In this document: positions 47,316 to 59,311 of the stretch, piece after piece | Layout of the letters: every line of letters begins with the position of its first letter | How positions within the stretch are numbered: position 1 is the stretch's first letter | NCBI GenBank assembly: GCA_036785325.1 | Contig: JAXIVH010000029.1 | Location: forward strand, 4,570,215-4,634,214 | Length of the DNA stretch: 64,000 bases | Source: Urophycis tenuis | Taxonomy: Eukaryota; Chordata; Actinopteri; Gadiformes; Phycidae | Direction: 5' to 3' | Notes under the pieces: model-generated | Database searches by the model: none | What the model saw: only the letters and a program-made list of their open reading frames with translations | What the model was told of the DNA's origin: nothing | Position numbers and translations under genes: made by a program

Positions 47316-47880
47316 AATCTCCTCACTATCAACACCGATATACACAATTCACACAAATTGAATATTTAGTTTCAATGTCAACAAAGGAAAAAGTTTTTTT
47401 TTTTTAATGAACCATCTTCATGGTGGCTATTTTGGGCAAACACGGGGAACCATTATCTTTACGCCACTCCAGCCAGGCCTTCTATGTATGTTAGCTGTGC
47501 TTTCTGAGATGCTAATGGTCTACACACCCTTTCTATGGCGGTTCATCAAGAAAGAGCAACAATACCCTTACGAGTTGTGAGGAGAGAGAGAGACTATTGT
47601 TATTGCACATCATGAAGCTGTGGGTCAGCTGTATGAAACAGCTGGAGATGAATGGATGAGCTGGAGATGAATGGATGAATCCAGCTCTTCCCAAACCATC
47701 ATCATCACACACTCCTTCTGATGGTGGGTGACAAATCCCTGGTTAGGTTTGAATGCCAATGTCGCCGGTCTACCTGGAGGCATCTTGAGCGAGATGAACG
47801 TATCTGAATTGATTGTAAGATGATGCCAATCTTCTCCTGAATCACAGGTACCTGAATTCACTCATAAAAGACTCCCCCTT
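47316..47880. other. Non-coding segment
   Basis: No gene was recognised. An 18-base direct repeat (TGGAGATGAATGGATGA) lies at about 47642-47677. Confidence 0.35.
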
Positions 47881-47881
47881 T

Positions 47882-47918
47882 CCTCTCTCTCTCTCTCTCT
47901 CTCTCTAGATAGATATAG

Positions 47919-47990
<72 letters not shown>
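47882..47990. repeat. (CT)n and (AT)n microsatellites
   Basis: CT run at about 47884-47906, a short GATAGATATAG link, then about 35 AT units (47921-47990). Confidence 0.97.
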
Positions 47991-47997
<7 letters not shown>

Positions 47998-47999
47998 CA

Positions 48000-50854
48000 T
48001 TCAGTGCAATTAATGTAGTGATTGCAGTGGTAATGTGCGATGTTTTGTGCTGCAGGTGTGTTGTTAGAATTGTAATAAGAAGAATAATGACCTAATTATA
48101 TAATAATTGGTGCTGCAGTAATTGTTATTGGTCTGTTTGCGTGAGGTGGCTGCATGTGTAGATCTACTGAGTGTTATTCTGTGTGTGTAATGTGTGTAAG
48201 CATATAATGCATGTGGGTGTGTTTCTCTGTTCAGTCCTATGTGTGTATGTTTTTAAGTGTATTTTAGGGGTTCCTTTCATTTCAGATAGTGTTTTTAGGG
48301 CTATGTTTAATTCCCATAATCTCAAGAACAATTTAACTCCTCCATAAATAATAATGATTAGAATTACTGCTATTATCATGATGGTCTCAGGATGTTCTCT
48401 GCAGCCATTTTTTGCAAACAAGTGCATTCTGATCAAATGTTGAGTCGTGATAAGTAATATTAATTCTCATCATTACCCCAATAACAGTCTCTGCAACACA
48501 TATACAAACACAAAGCATTGTATTAATTTTGTGGTGAACAGTCGGGTTTCAGTTTCCAACAGCTCCGTACTCCTCGATGTGTTTCCATATTTATTTGATC
48601 TCTGAATGCTTTCATGTAGGGCAAGCCACAGTGCTTCTGTGCCATTGTACCATCTCGCAGCATTCATTTTTAACAAACCCACCTTGGACCCAAGGTGCTG
48701 CTTCTGAAAACACTTTGCTGGGCTTGCATCAGTGCACACACAGAAGCATCGGGAAGCTCAAAGATGGCATCCCTCTGTATATAAAACAATTGTACAAGGG
48801 GGCGCTAACACAGCTATACGTGCGAGTTCATCGTGTAGTATGCAGTATGTACACACAAGGGCTATGTTTGATAAACAAGGCGTCTATCCGCCACCATTTC
48901 TTTTCCTGTCGACGGCTCAAGTTCTTCTGCACTGAAGACACGCCAGCGTCTCACTTTCATTTCTGTTTGAGCTGTGTCTGCTCTCTGCCCCCCCCCACCC
49001 CCCCCCCTCCGCACAGGTGTCAATGTCACTGGGGGGGGGGCGGTGGTGGTGCTGTGTCTGTTTGGCATGATGTCATCGGCCAGGCAACAATGATGGCAGG
49101 TTCAAAAACATCTGTCAGAATATGGGGAATATGTGAGGTGAGCCTTATGGGTTCCCGTTTGACTGTCGTCAACATTGATAAGCAGCGCGTGCTTGTGTGT
49201 GTTTTGATAATATATTTTCCCAATGCTGTTTGATGTTTACAGTTCTTTTAAATAGCAATGGTAACAGAGGCCTGTGTGGCAGGGAAATCAAAGTGTGCAG
49301 TGAGATGCCAAGTGTCTGCTGAGGTAATATATGGGCCTTTTCAAACACTGAAAAACAGGCCGTTGTTAACCCCAGCTGAACAAACAACAACAAATGTTTA
49401 TTTATGCAATATCGACTGAAGAAGCTATCACCTATTTTGCTCCTTTTGTTTTCACATCTCCCTTTGTAATAGATATGACAATTGAATAAATAACCCCCTT
49501 TCACACTACAAAAGGAAGAGAGAGGAAGTTTTGTTGTGCATAAATGCCCAGTTATTGACAGGGGTTACGAGGGCTAGCAAGCCACGATTCATGTCAAAAT
49601 GCTAACAGAATTCAACCAGGCAATCCCACATTCCTGAATGTGCTGTCTTGAATTAATCAGTAAGTACTATCTTATCTAATCTTTAATCATTTTAGTTTTT
49701 TTTTTTTCACTCTTCGAGAGCAGCATATCACTATTGTCTATTCATTTCATGCAACAATGTGGTTTCTGTTTAAAGCAGGATACAGGATTACTGCAGCCCT
49801 TGGGTGTTCATTTATAATTCCCTTTCATACCAACAGAAACACAATTGACTGAATAATGGTCAGTGTAACAAGGTTGAGTTTGGCATTGTAATGCGTGTCA
49901 TTTTTCTTCAATTCGTCTTTGCAGGGAGAACATTAGCTCAGCGCAGGTAGCTAGCTACCTTAACCTCAAAACCGCTCTAGTTGAATGCGGCATCAGATCA
50001 AATGTTTTGATAGGCGTTGTGCACTTCAATGTACGATTAAAAAAAAATGTTCTCTCTCTTCCTCGCGATCGGATGTAATCAGCTTCCTGGTTTACAGCGT
50101 AACAGTTCACCACCTTCCATCACTTTCACTTCCTACCGTCTTTTTTTTTGTAAATATGTTTTTTTCCGTCTCCCTGCATGTGTGCATACAAAATTGTGTG
50201 TCTATATTTAAAACGAGTAGACAGTCAATGTGTTAATAGTCTCTGGTCAGTTGTTAAAGCAACACACAACACTTTATATGTGTGTCACTTTGTAGTTTGT
50301 CTGCCTATCAATCAATCTGTCTATGTCTCTCTGTTTGTCTATCCACCATTCTTGTCTGTTCTGCTATTCCCTCCTCTACATGTTTGCATCTCTGTCTGTC
50401 TACCTACTGTAGCTCTGTCTGTCTGTCCATCTATCTGTCCTGTCATTCTTTTTTTTATCTCACATGTCTGTCGGTCTGTACATCCTTGTGTCCGTCTCTG
50501 TCTATCCTAAACCCTGCTTTGTATTCGTACCACCAAACCGTCAATCAATTTGACTGCTCTCTCCTCAATAGCGACCACCATGAATGGATAAGAAGCCGTG
50601 GACCCTCTGGAATGAGAACTCTGGGCTTAACATAAAGGGAAGGTCTTTAAAATAAAGTCAGTGTGAATGTCAAAAAGAGGCAAACCTTACATTCAGTGAG
50701 CCTCTCTGATTGTAAGCCCTGTCCACAGAGCAGATCTTCCAAGTGAAGAAACGCAATTACAGACACAGGTTTTTTTTGTTTTTTAATGATGTGTATAGAT
50801 CTCAAAGGAACAACTGGACTGACAGATGACTGGCGAGTAACATTAAGTAATCTA
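48000..50854. other. About 2.9 kb without recognised genes
   Basis: Holds the longest open frame of the window (48577-49233, plus, 218 codons). It has no recognisable domain, includes PPPTPPPP and GGGGGG stretches from homopolymers, and reads as chance. A CRE-like TGATGTCATC occurs at 49069. A TCTG/TCTA-rich stretch lies at 50290-50510. Confidence 0.35.
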
Positions 50855-51010
50855 ACTCTTTTATCCAAAGCAACTGTTTCTTTTAGATGTTATTGATGAG
50901 CTGGTATGGGGTGAGGCATCGCACCCAGGGGTACTAGTAGGAAGACTGTGGGTTCCAAGGTTTGAACACCGAACATTTCAGCTGGGGGTCCAACAGCCCG
51001 AAACTGCTAC
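50855..51010 (-). mobile_element. tRNA-derived SINE fragment
   Basis: The reverse complement shows GGGTAGCAGTTTCGGGCTGT then TGGACCCCCAGCTGAAATGT and GGTGTTCAAACC (degenerate A and B boxes). It ends with AGTTGCTTTGGATAAAAGAG (the SINE-type tail, plus-strand about 50855-50875). The middle is shortened relative to typical copies. Confidence 0.65.
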
Positions 51011-51019
51011 CCTGCCTCC

Positions 51020-52485
51020 ACATCGTTCAGCAAGAGGATTTCTTTCTCGACTTGAATGTGTGCTTCGTTTTCCTTTTTTTTTTTTTTTACAATACCACCC
51101 CCATCCCCCCTCTCTTGCTAACCTCGTCCCCCAGTATCCCTTGCGACTCATCCATAATTCAGCACATGTGCGCTCCCTGACACAGTGCAATTAATTAGTC
51201 TTTTTGTTAGCCATGTTTTCTTTTTTTTCTCCTTTTTAATTTTTTTTTTTTTTTAAAGGAGCCCATCATGTTTTTTTTGTGTTTTTTTTTTTTGGGGGGG
51301 GGGGGTTAATCACTTTGCTATTTTTGGCTGGAGTGTTTTTATAAGATATCTGGAATGCAATTCTTGCCTTGGTCAGTGGCCAATTAGATGGGGATACTCT
51401 TGTTTACCAATCCAGGCCATGAAGTAAAGAGATACAAATCTCTCTCAGTAAAAGAAGGCTAATAGAGTCAAGCAAGGGCCTTCACTTGACTCAGAAATCC
51501 TGCAATTTTATTTTGTCAAGGCTTGCATGACATCTCTGTTTTCACTACTTTGTGACTTCAACAACCCACTGGTCAATTGCGTGGATTTCCTTCCAAAGAA
51601 AGTTCAAACTGGCATTTTTCAGTGCCTAGAAAAAGCATGCGATGTATTCTCAGTGGCCAGGTACTTTTGGCATTTTAACCGTTTGAACGAGTTTTTGCTC
51701 CATTTTGAATCTGTGCCAAAGCTTTGGGAAGATGAAGCTCTGAAAAGACTGTTGTACTCTCTTCAAGGTTGTACATTGCTTGCCTTATTGAACTGCTCTT
51801 GGGTTACTCTGTGGCATATTCTCATTCTCCTACTTTTTCTCTCTCCTTTAATCTCCCAGAGATTAAAGGAGGAGGAGGTAAGATTTAAGAGCTATAATTT
51901 AGGTGATGGATGACATAGCTGTCCGTCAGCTATGAGTAAGGGAAATGTTCTGTGAGAATACGTGTCATGGTTGATTGCGCGTCTGCCCCTGTATTTGACC
52001 ATGTAAATTGTAGATTGCTCCTGTTGCTGATTGCTGACCAATGAGGGCCTCTCTTCCCTGATAAATTAGGGGAATCCAACCTGCCAGCCGATCACCAGTT
52101 AAGGACGGGAGGGAGGGGGGCAGAGAGGTAGTGAAGTAGGAAGTGTTCTCTCTTCTGCTATTTTCTTCTCCCTTCACCTTACCTACTGCCCCTTTAAGAT
52201 TTGTGACATGCTTTTATTAAAAAAAAAAAATCATTTTTTTTATGGCATTAGCAGTAAAATTATGGTACAAGCTAATGGCATGGAACGGCCGAGAACCAGG
52301 ATGAAAGCCCATTGCACAATTCCACAAAACACGTGGACGCTCTCCCAGCAAACTGTGTGGTTGGCTGATCGCCGTGATCGTTTGTTCCTTACATTGACTA
52401 CAGGAAGAATCCCCGGAGAAAGCTTTGCTTTGCTTTCAGTCCTTTTCTTTATAGTAGCACGGGGAACCGCTCTGCTGTGTAGACA
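51020..52485. other. Non-coding segment, T-rich runs and an open frame of unknown nature
   Basis: Several poly-T runs (51078-51090, 51240-51256, 51282-51292) and a ten-G run (51293-51304). The plus-strand open frame 51527-51913 (128 codons, starting MTSLFSLLCDF) is free of simple repeats. It resembles no protein I know and lacks an evident promoter or splice context. Confidence 0.3.
51843..51877 (+). other. 13-bp hairpin / candidate 18-nt microexon
   Basis: CTCCTTTAATCTC (51843-51855) pairs perfectly with GAGATTAAAGGAG (51859-51871) across a 3-base loop. The same bases also form a pyrimidine tract plus CAG, an 18-base AGATTAAAGGAGGAGGAG (51860-51877, RLKEEE if in frame) and a GTAAGA donor. 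A coding microexon is conceivable. The inverted repeat alone explains much of the pattern. Confidence 0.2.
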
Positions 52486-52489
52486 AACA

Positions 52490-53090
52490 TGAACAGATTT
52501 AGCAACAACAGCGCCGCCCCTAACAACAACATTAAGTTTGTTGTCGGGTGCAAAGACCAGAGCTCCGCCGGCCACTTGTTAGAGCTCGGCAACGTCGGTA
52601 GCGGCCGTCACTCAGGCTGGGACAGGCTGTGCCAGATGGCGGGGGGTGCTGGGGGGGAGGGAGAGGGAAAATGCCATTCAGTGGGTACTCCCCCGACACC
52701 ATTACCGCCACGCAAACCATAGGAAGGGGAAAAGAAAGCCGCACCTCACAACACTACCCGACTCCCTGCCACTTTATCGGTTTCCCTCGGCGGTGCTCTC
52801 TGTCACCCGCTAGCATAAAAGCGGTCAGGCTCGGTTGCGCGGGTGCGCCCGTCGCAGTTAATTGTACGGTAAGTGACATTAAACGCAGCCGGTGAAGCTG
52901 CTCAGGTGGCGATCAGTGTGTGGAACATTACCCGCTTCACAGGGCTGCGTTTTAATTATTTGTACAGACGTTGATGAACCTCCCAGACCGTCGCGGCTAA
53001 ACATCTGTGTTTTTCCTGCTTGCCGAGACCCGGCGGGCGTGTTTCACCCGTCTCCTCGGAGTTCGGAAAAAGGGGCCAAATGAAGACGGA
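52490..53090. promoter_or_regulatory. CpG-rich block, candidate promoter
   Basis: A hand count gives roughly 46 CpG in 600 bases, far above the AT-rich surroundings. Inside it are a TATA-like AGCATAAAAGCGG (about 52813-52825) and, about 45 bases on, a consensus donor GTACG|GTAAGTGA (52864-52876). This would suit a short first exon on the plus strand. Open frames (for example 52489-52722 starting MNRFSNNSA) match nothing I know. Direction and gene are unknown. Confidence 0.4.
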
Positions 53091-53099
53091 GGAAAATAC

Positions 53100-53924
53100 A
53101 ACCAAAAACAAACCCGCCCCTGTTGGACATAAGGCGCTTTGAAACCTGTCCTTTGCGAGTGATTAACACGAAATGCTTGCGTTGCAATAGAAAGGTCTGG
53201 GTCTGCACTAAGTGGCCACACGGGTTATGGAAATACCCGAGAGGGGCTGAACCGGTAGGCATTTAAAAAAAAATTGCCTGCTATTACTTTTGCCATTTTG
53301 AGCCACCAATTTGAGCCAATGACATCATTGTTAAGGCACTGCAATGCACTTAAAATGTATCTTCAAAAGGTTGGCACTGGCAAAAGGATCAGAGCTCAAG
53401 ATGACGGCAGAAACAGTAAAAAAAACCCTACGTGTGTTGCAGGAGAAGGACAGCCCGCTCACTACTTGAAAAACTGTTCAGGAGAGGCCTGAAATGTAAT
53501 TACTACGTTAGAGGTTTTCTGCCCCTGTACAAAATTACATTCCTAGTCATGATGTGATCACGCCCATTTCATCCGGAAACATGTTGGCACTCTCCTCCAA
53601 AGGGGAAAACACGTTTTAGGTTCAGGTGCACTTAAGTCACGGAGCGCAGGGTGCAGATCAAATATAACCTTCCTTACCCATCACATCTTTAGAATGGGCA
53701 ATAAATAAGGAAAAATAAATACAAAGCACATATACAATTTAACATAATGTGTACAATTTCTGTTTCAATATTTCAATCGTTAGACAGTTATTTCTATTTT
53801 TGTGTTACATTTTTTGTTGTCCTCCATTTTCTTCCCCTTTTCCTTACCCTGTGATGCTCAGTGAGTCGGGGATCCAGCTTCAGATCAGGTATTAATGCAC
53901 TGGTGCAATACATGCCCTCAGTGG
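53100..53924. other. Non-coding segment without recognised features
   Basis: Transition from the CpG-rich block to AT-rich sequence. No gene was seen. Confidence 0.35.
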
Positions 53925-54158
53925 ATCGCTCTCTCCCTCTCTCTTTATCTTCTCTCTTCATTCTCTGTCTCTTTCTCTTCATCTTCTCTCATCTCCTCCC
54001 TTTCTCTTCTTGCTTCTCCATCACGCCCTTCCTCTCTCCTCTTCATCTTCCGTCTCTTTCTTTCTTTCTACTTTTCTCTCATTTCCTCAATCTATTTTCC
54101 ATATTCTCTCTCCTGCTCCCTCTCCCATTTTTCCTCGATCTATCTTCCTCTTCATCTT

Positions 54159-54240
<82 letters not shown>

Positions 54241-54245
54241 GTAGT
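53925..54245. repeat. Long polypyrimidine tract ending in (CT)n
   Basis: About 320 bases almost free of purines on the plus strand, made of TCTCTTCATC/TTCCTC variants and ending in pure CT from about 54163 to 54232. All three plus frames stay open as S/L/F/P-rich artefacts. Confidence 0.95.
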
Positions 54246-55264
54246 TCAGAGGAGCAGGGTGAATGAAAACAGAGGATACAGCTGGCCAAACACAAAAGTT
54301 ATGCCTCCCCTAGGTGCTCCTGACTGCATGTCCCCATTGGCAGCCATGGCTCTCTCTGTCTCTTTTTATTTATTTTGTGCTTTTAATTAGCCAGGTAGCC
54401 CGAGGAATCTAATTTGCAGACTGAATTGTTGAAAAAAGACATGTTTGATCCTCGCTTGGCCCTATGATGGCACGAAATTATACGAGTGACCTTTTTAATC
54501 ATGCATGTAAAGTTCACATAAAAATAAATAATAGAAACGCATAGTGTAGCCTCGCTAAGTTGGACTCCGAGAGCCATGAGGGTGTTGTCCGAACACACGG
54601 CTCTATTTGAATATGAATCAGAGAAGAAATTCTCTCCGACTGGCGGGATGGGCTGAATCTTCCCCCTTTGATGTCAGACTTCCCAGACTTTCTCCCAGCA
54701 GTTTCGGGAGTTTGGTAGTAGTCATCTACTTTTACCCAAAGAGCATGGCATTAACAACATACTCCTTGTCATCTTAAGAATGGGCAAGGCAACTCCAAAA
54801 TAAAACAGCATAATTATGATCTGCTGCACATCTCCAGCATAATGGAAACCTAGAATCTAGAATTGAAAGCATGGGTGTGGCTGCTGTAGGATTTGTTGAC
54901 CATTAACTGACCAGCAATGCTTGAAGCATGAGACATGCTGTTAACTATACAAAAAACAACTATATATGGACTGGGGAAATGAATACAGTATGCGTTTATT
55001 GAGCCCATTACAGTACAGTTGTGAGTTACTAAGGGTGATGGTAATTAAGATCACTCCCAAACAACTTTAGGAGTTTGCCAGCATCGTGCCAAGATGTATG
55101 TTTGTGTTTTCAATAAGCCTACATAAAGACAAGAGTTGTGGTCACCATGCCACAAGCACAACCTGGGCATGACATGTTTATTCCATAGTGGGCCGCATTG
55201 TAAACCCACCTCGTCCATCCAACCTCGCCACAGCGTTTGTCCACTTGGCCTCTGATCTTCACCT

Positions 55265-55287
55265 CCCCCCCCCCCCCCCCCCCCCCC
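55265..55287. repeat. Poly-C run (23)
   Basis: Twenty-three consecutive C. Confidence 0.95.
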
Positions 55288-55584
55288 AAGAAGGCACGGC
55301 AAGAACGGCACCTTTGTGGAACACAATACATCATAGCTGTCACTGGTAACCTTCCCCCACACCAGCTACATTCATCCACGTCAGGGCCGGCTGATGGGGC
55401 TCCCACCGCTCTCCCAGGTTCTCAAAGCTCACCTTGTTCCCCGTTGGGGTCGGTTGCCTGGACCCAGCCGTCCATGGTCGGCCTTTGCAGGAGGGGCCGC
55501 TCAGTCAAGACATGTCTTTGTGCCGCGGAAAAGGGACAGTTAAGGACAGTTGCCAGATTGCATCAGCAGCGGTCATTCAAGTTT

Positions 55585-55612
55585 TCTTCTTCTTCTTCTT
55601 CTTCTTCTTCTT
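55585..55612. repeat. (CTT)n microsatellite
   Basis: About nine CTT units. Confidence 0.95.
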
Positions 55613-57418
55613 TTCTGCGTATTGTTGGTCTCGTCGGGGTAGGCGGCCGCGTGGCACGCGTCGACACGAGAGCAAGGGGAAGAACCCAGGACAAGAAGAA
55701 AAATTAACCAGAGCCGTTTCGAATCACTCTTAATCAATCGCGTTGTCCGAGGAGTTTGGGCGGCCCCCTCAGTATTGCAGTGTTGGCCACTTATCTGTGG
55801 GTACACGGGCTGCTGCGTTTAGGCCAAACTAGGCCAAATTGGATGTTACGACACAAACAATGGTCTTCCCACTTTCCGCCCAAGATTGCTTCTCAACTGT
55901 CCTTCATTAGGGGAACCAGGGAAGCTCTGGGCTTCAACCCCGGACAGGATGCAATGGTATTCCATTAACCCCGTCTGACTGCAGCGCAGTGGCGTGTATT
56001 ACCACCCGACAGACGGAACAAGCTAACTAAGTTCTTGGTGAGCGTGAAGAAATCACTTAATTTGGTCATCTTCTTTTGCATTACGAGTGAAATGAAGAGG
56101 AAAAGGATTGAGGAATAAGACTTCTCATGAAACTAGGAAGCTTAGTTCAAACCTCCCCAATTACTGAACTTTTTCCCCGGAGATCCAGACAGGCCTCTGG
56201 GTGCTGTCACGCCTACAGTGGGGAGACATTTAATTAATCAAATAGCATCTTGGCTCATAGATGACAAACTGTTAACTGCTGCACTCCAGATCAGAGGATA
56301 GGGCGGGGGGGGATCAAGACAGCATTCTATATCAAAGTGTATGGGAGCGTCTGATATGTATTGGAATAGGCAAATGACCGCGTTTGTGTTTCATGTTGTG
56401 ACTACTGATCAAAGTCAGTCACCATCTTCCTTTTTCTCATGATTCCATTGGCTGTAAAACATAATTGCAGTCGAAGGACACAACAAGTTACAACATGTGT
56501 TAATCAATGCAGCTAAAATGTGTATTTACGATGTTACGATGTTGTTACGATGTTACATACATATAGTAAGATTTTTGTAATGTTTGGATGTATGTTGTAT
56601 GGAGGACTCAGCATTTTCTTTATACAACTAATAAGCCTACATTTTTGCTGAACCAGTTCACTGTTAATGAAATCAAAAATGGATTGGTGTTTAACACATG
56701 TATTCAGGCTTTGTGGCCCTAAATACCACAGCAGTATGTTTCACCTGTATTTAATATTAATATAATTTAATAAAATTCACATTGACAAAGTGCACTTACA
56801 AATTTATCAAAATGTAAATTTCAAGTACAAACAGCAAAGGCTACAAAAAGAGCGTTTTTTAATCGACATAAGAGAAATAGAATAGGAGGGAAGTTATCGA
56901 GATAAACTACGATTATGCTGCACAAGGTCACCACTGGTAGCATATATCATATATATATATCAATATATCAATAACGCAAATGTTTGCGCGCAAAAATCTT
57001 TAGCTGAAGACTATGCAAATGTTCCTAACCCCTCTGTCGCTACCTACACCAATAACGCAATTATGTAACAAAATGGCTGCACAGACAGTTCAAACAACCG
57101 TCAAGTCCTCGACCGGAGATGAAACCCACATTGTTTGTGTAACGTGGCCTTGGCGCCTCTCCCTGCAGCTTCATCACAGAGCACGCTTACAGTGAGAGGA
57201 AGTTTTGGAGGGAAAAGTGGGGCAGGTAGATTTACAAAGGGCCCCATCTCTTTCTTTATATAGTACGCCACGTGTCCAGAATATAGATCGGGTTGCGGGC
57301 ACCAGTATCTATGCTCCGCGAGCACCCTGACCTTGACGGGAAGGCGGAAGGGGAGATGCGTGTAGTATCTTTTCCATGGAGATAATTTTCTTTTCTTTTT
57401 TGAGAGAGAGAAAGAGAC

Positions 57419-57422
<4 letters not shown>

Positions 57423-57453
<31 letters not shown>
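57423..57453. repeat. (GA)n microsatellite
   Basis: About 15 GA units followed by GGGGGG. Confidence 0.95.
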
Positions 57454-57459
<6 letters not shown>

Positions 57460-57889
57460 TTGCAAAGCTGTAACATAACTGGCAATGCTTTTTAAAATCA
57501 TTGATTTCCTCCACACTATGGGGGTGGAGAAACTGAATAGTACAATTGTTCTATGGAGAAAAAAACTGACGGTAATTGTGCTATTCAAAAAAGTGTGTCC
57601 TCCAAATAATCTTTCTCTGAATAACACGTCACCAAATGGACCCCAGAAACAGAACAGTGTCTCTCTAAAATGTTTTGCAAATTGTTTCCTGGAACTCCCT
57701 TAACATCGTCACAGACCGCAGTGAATCACAACATTTCAACTCTGTGTTGCCCAGGTAACACCTTTACAGGCCCGGTGTGAATTCAGCCACCAAAATACAA
57801 AGCATTATTGTGTTCTTTTTTTTGTCTCTCACTTTAAATACCAAAACCAAAATCTTTTATAATAAATGTTTTCCCTTTCCCTTGGGGCC

Positions 57890-58510
57890 ATTGTCGTCTC
57901 CTAGCTCCTCTCCCTGGTGGTGCAAGGTCAGCTCCTTACACCGCCGCAGAAGCTCAAACGAAAACAAACAGCTCCACCTCCCCCCACTCCGTTCGGCGCT
58001 GTACGAGCAGGGGTCTCCACCGGCAAACCCGATAAAGACGGCACCTCGTATTATCGGCCGTGTTACCCCCGCCCCCTCCCCCCACCAGCCTTGTTAGCAT
58101 GTTAAATGATGGATCGTCCTCCCAGGGCGTGCGCACGAGAACACCCCCCGCCCCCTCCCACCACCTCATCCCCAGGGCCGCTAAAATCCAGGAGCCCCCC
58201 CCGAGCCTCAGATGATAGATTACCCCCGGCTTTATATCTCCGAGGCTGATTATGCCTTCCGTGTTATAAAGTCCAGGCGTGGGCTGCGGGGTGGAGCGGG
58301 GGGGGAGCTGTGAGGAGTCGGATAGTGTTGTAATGTAGAAGGGAAAGAAAAGCGGAAAAAAATCCCTAACTCGATTATGAGAAATGTGACCTAATTGTAT
58401 TTTTTTTTTTAGGGGGGGGGGGGGGCGTCGCAACGTGGTCTCTGCGCTCAAGCGGTCTCGGCTCGGTTTGAGGAATGGACGGCGCCGTTTCGCAGCGCTT
58501 TGGCTCCATC
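57890..58510. promoter_or_regulatory. CpG-rich block with poly-G/C interruptions
   Basis: A hand count gives about 45 CpG in 620 bases, with dense CGTCGCAACG and GGACGGCGCCGTTTCGCAG at its right edge (58428-58500). No TATA box or protein similarity was found. It may be an unmethylated regulatory region. Confidence 0.3.
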
Positions 58511-58519
58511 TTCACCAAA

Positions 58520-59311
58520 CACCCCGGGATGGTCACGCATAAAACAAGAAAACTCAATAAACCCAGAATGTTTTAATACAAGTTCTCCCTGTGGAACCAC
58601 AGCGGGGTCTTTAGATGATGGCGTTCCACGAGGTACCGCGGAGAAGGCGCTTCAGTCCGGTTCAGTGGTAATTGAGAACACAAATCACGCGCTGTAATCA
58701 AAGCAGATGACATGCCCTGTTCAAATATTAGATATCCCAGTCTTGTCTTGCATAGCCTGGCGTGTTGCAGGTGATGTGTGAGGTAATCTGATAGGCACGT
58801 CAAACCCCAATGCAAAACCACATATGTTCTCTGAATGTTTCACAATCTGCAATGGATAATTCTGTGAAATGTGAAGTCATTAACTGTAATGGCAAAGACC
58901 GCCAAAATTGGGTAGCGATTTTGACCTTTATGTTATTGTGGCAGCCACAACTGGAGGGGTACAATTGCAGTAGTTTGAGGGTACCATTTCTTAATAATTT
59001 AGGTTGCCAGACAATGCCACTCTGGGAATTTCACCCAGAGAATTACAGGTTGCACAGGTCCGTTACTCAAGGCCAGAGATACAAATACAATTTTTATTAT
59101 TTTCAGACAATGGTTAAAACTTCAAGTAAAACACAGGGAGGGGAGGGGTTAACAAACCAAACTAATCAGTGCTGAGGCTTAACGAATGGAGGACAGCCAG
59201 TGAAGGCAGGGGAGGGATCTACCAAAAGAAAACTAACCACAATCACCCAGGCTCACGTGAAATACACACACGGCAGTGAAGAACCAATTCCCAGGGAGCA
59301 CAGCACACAAA
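58520..59311. other. Segment with a 121-codon open frame of unknown nature
   Basis: The plus-strand frame 58810-59175 (starts MQNHICSLNVSQ, ends LTNQTNQC) contains no repeats. I recognise no domain, and upstream signals are absent. No other features. Confidence 0.3.

Larger units (their letters stand above)
54250..57885. other. About 3.6 kb without recognised genes
   Basis: Includes poly-C (55265-55287), (CTT)n (55585-55612) and (GA)n (57423-57453). The stretches 54395-54560 and 56140-56290 have homeodomain-like ATTAAT/TTTAATTAATC strings and even composition, so they could be conserved non-coding elements, but that is only inference. Confidence 0.35.

Noticed and set aside
48577..49233. Longest open frame (218 codons) as a gene
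   Set aside because: No domain recognised. It contains PPPP and GGGGGG runs from homopolymers, has no promoter or splice context, and length by itself is weak evidence in 64 kb of six-frame sequence.
53861..54390. Three overlapping 120-127 codon frames rich in S, L and F
   Set aside because: All follow from the polypyrimidine tract, which cannot contain stop codons.
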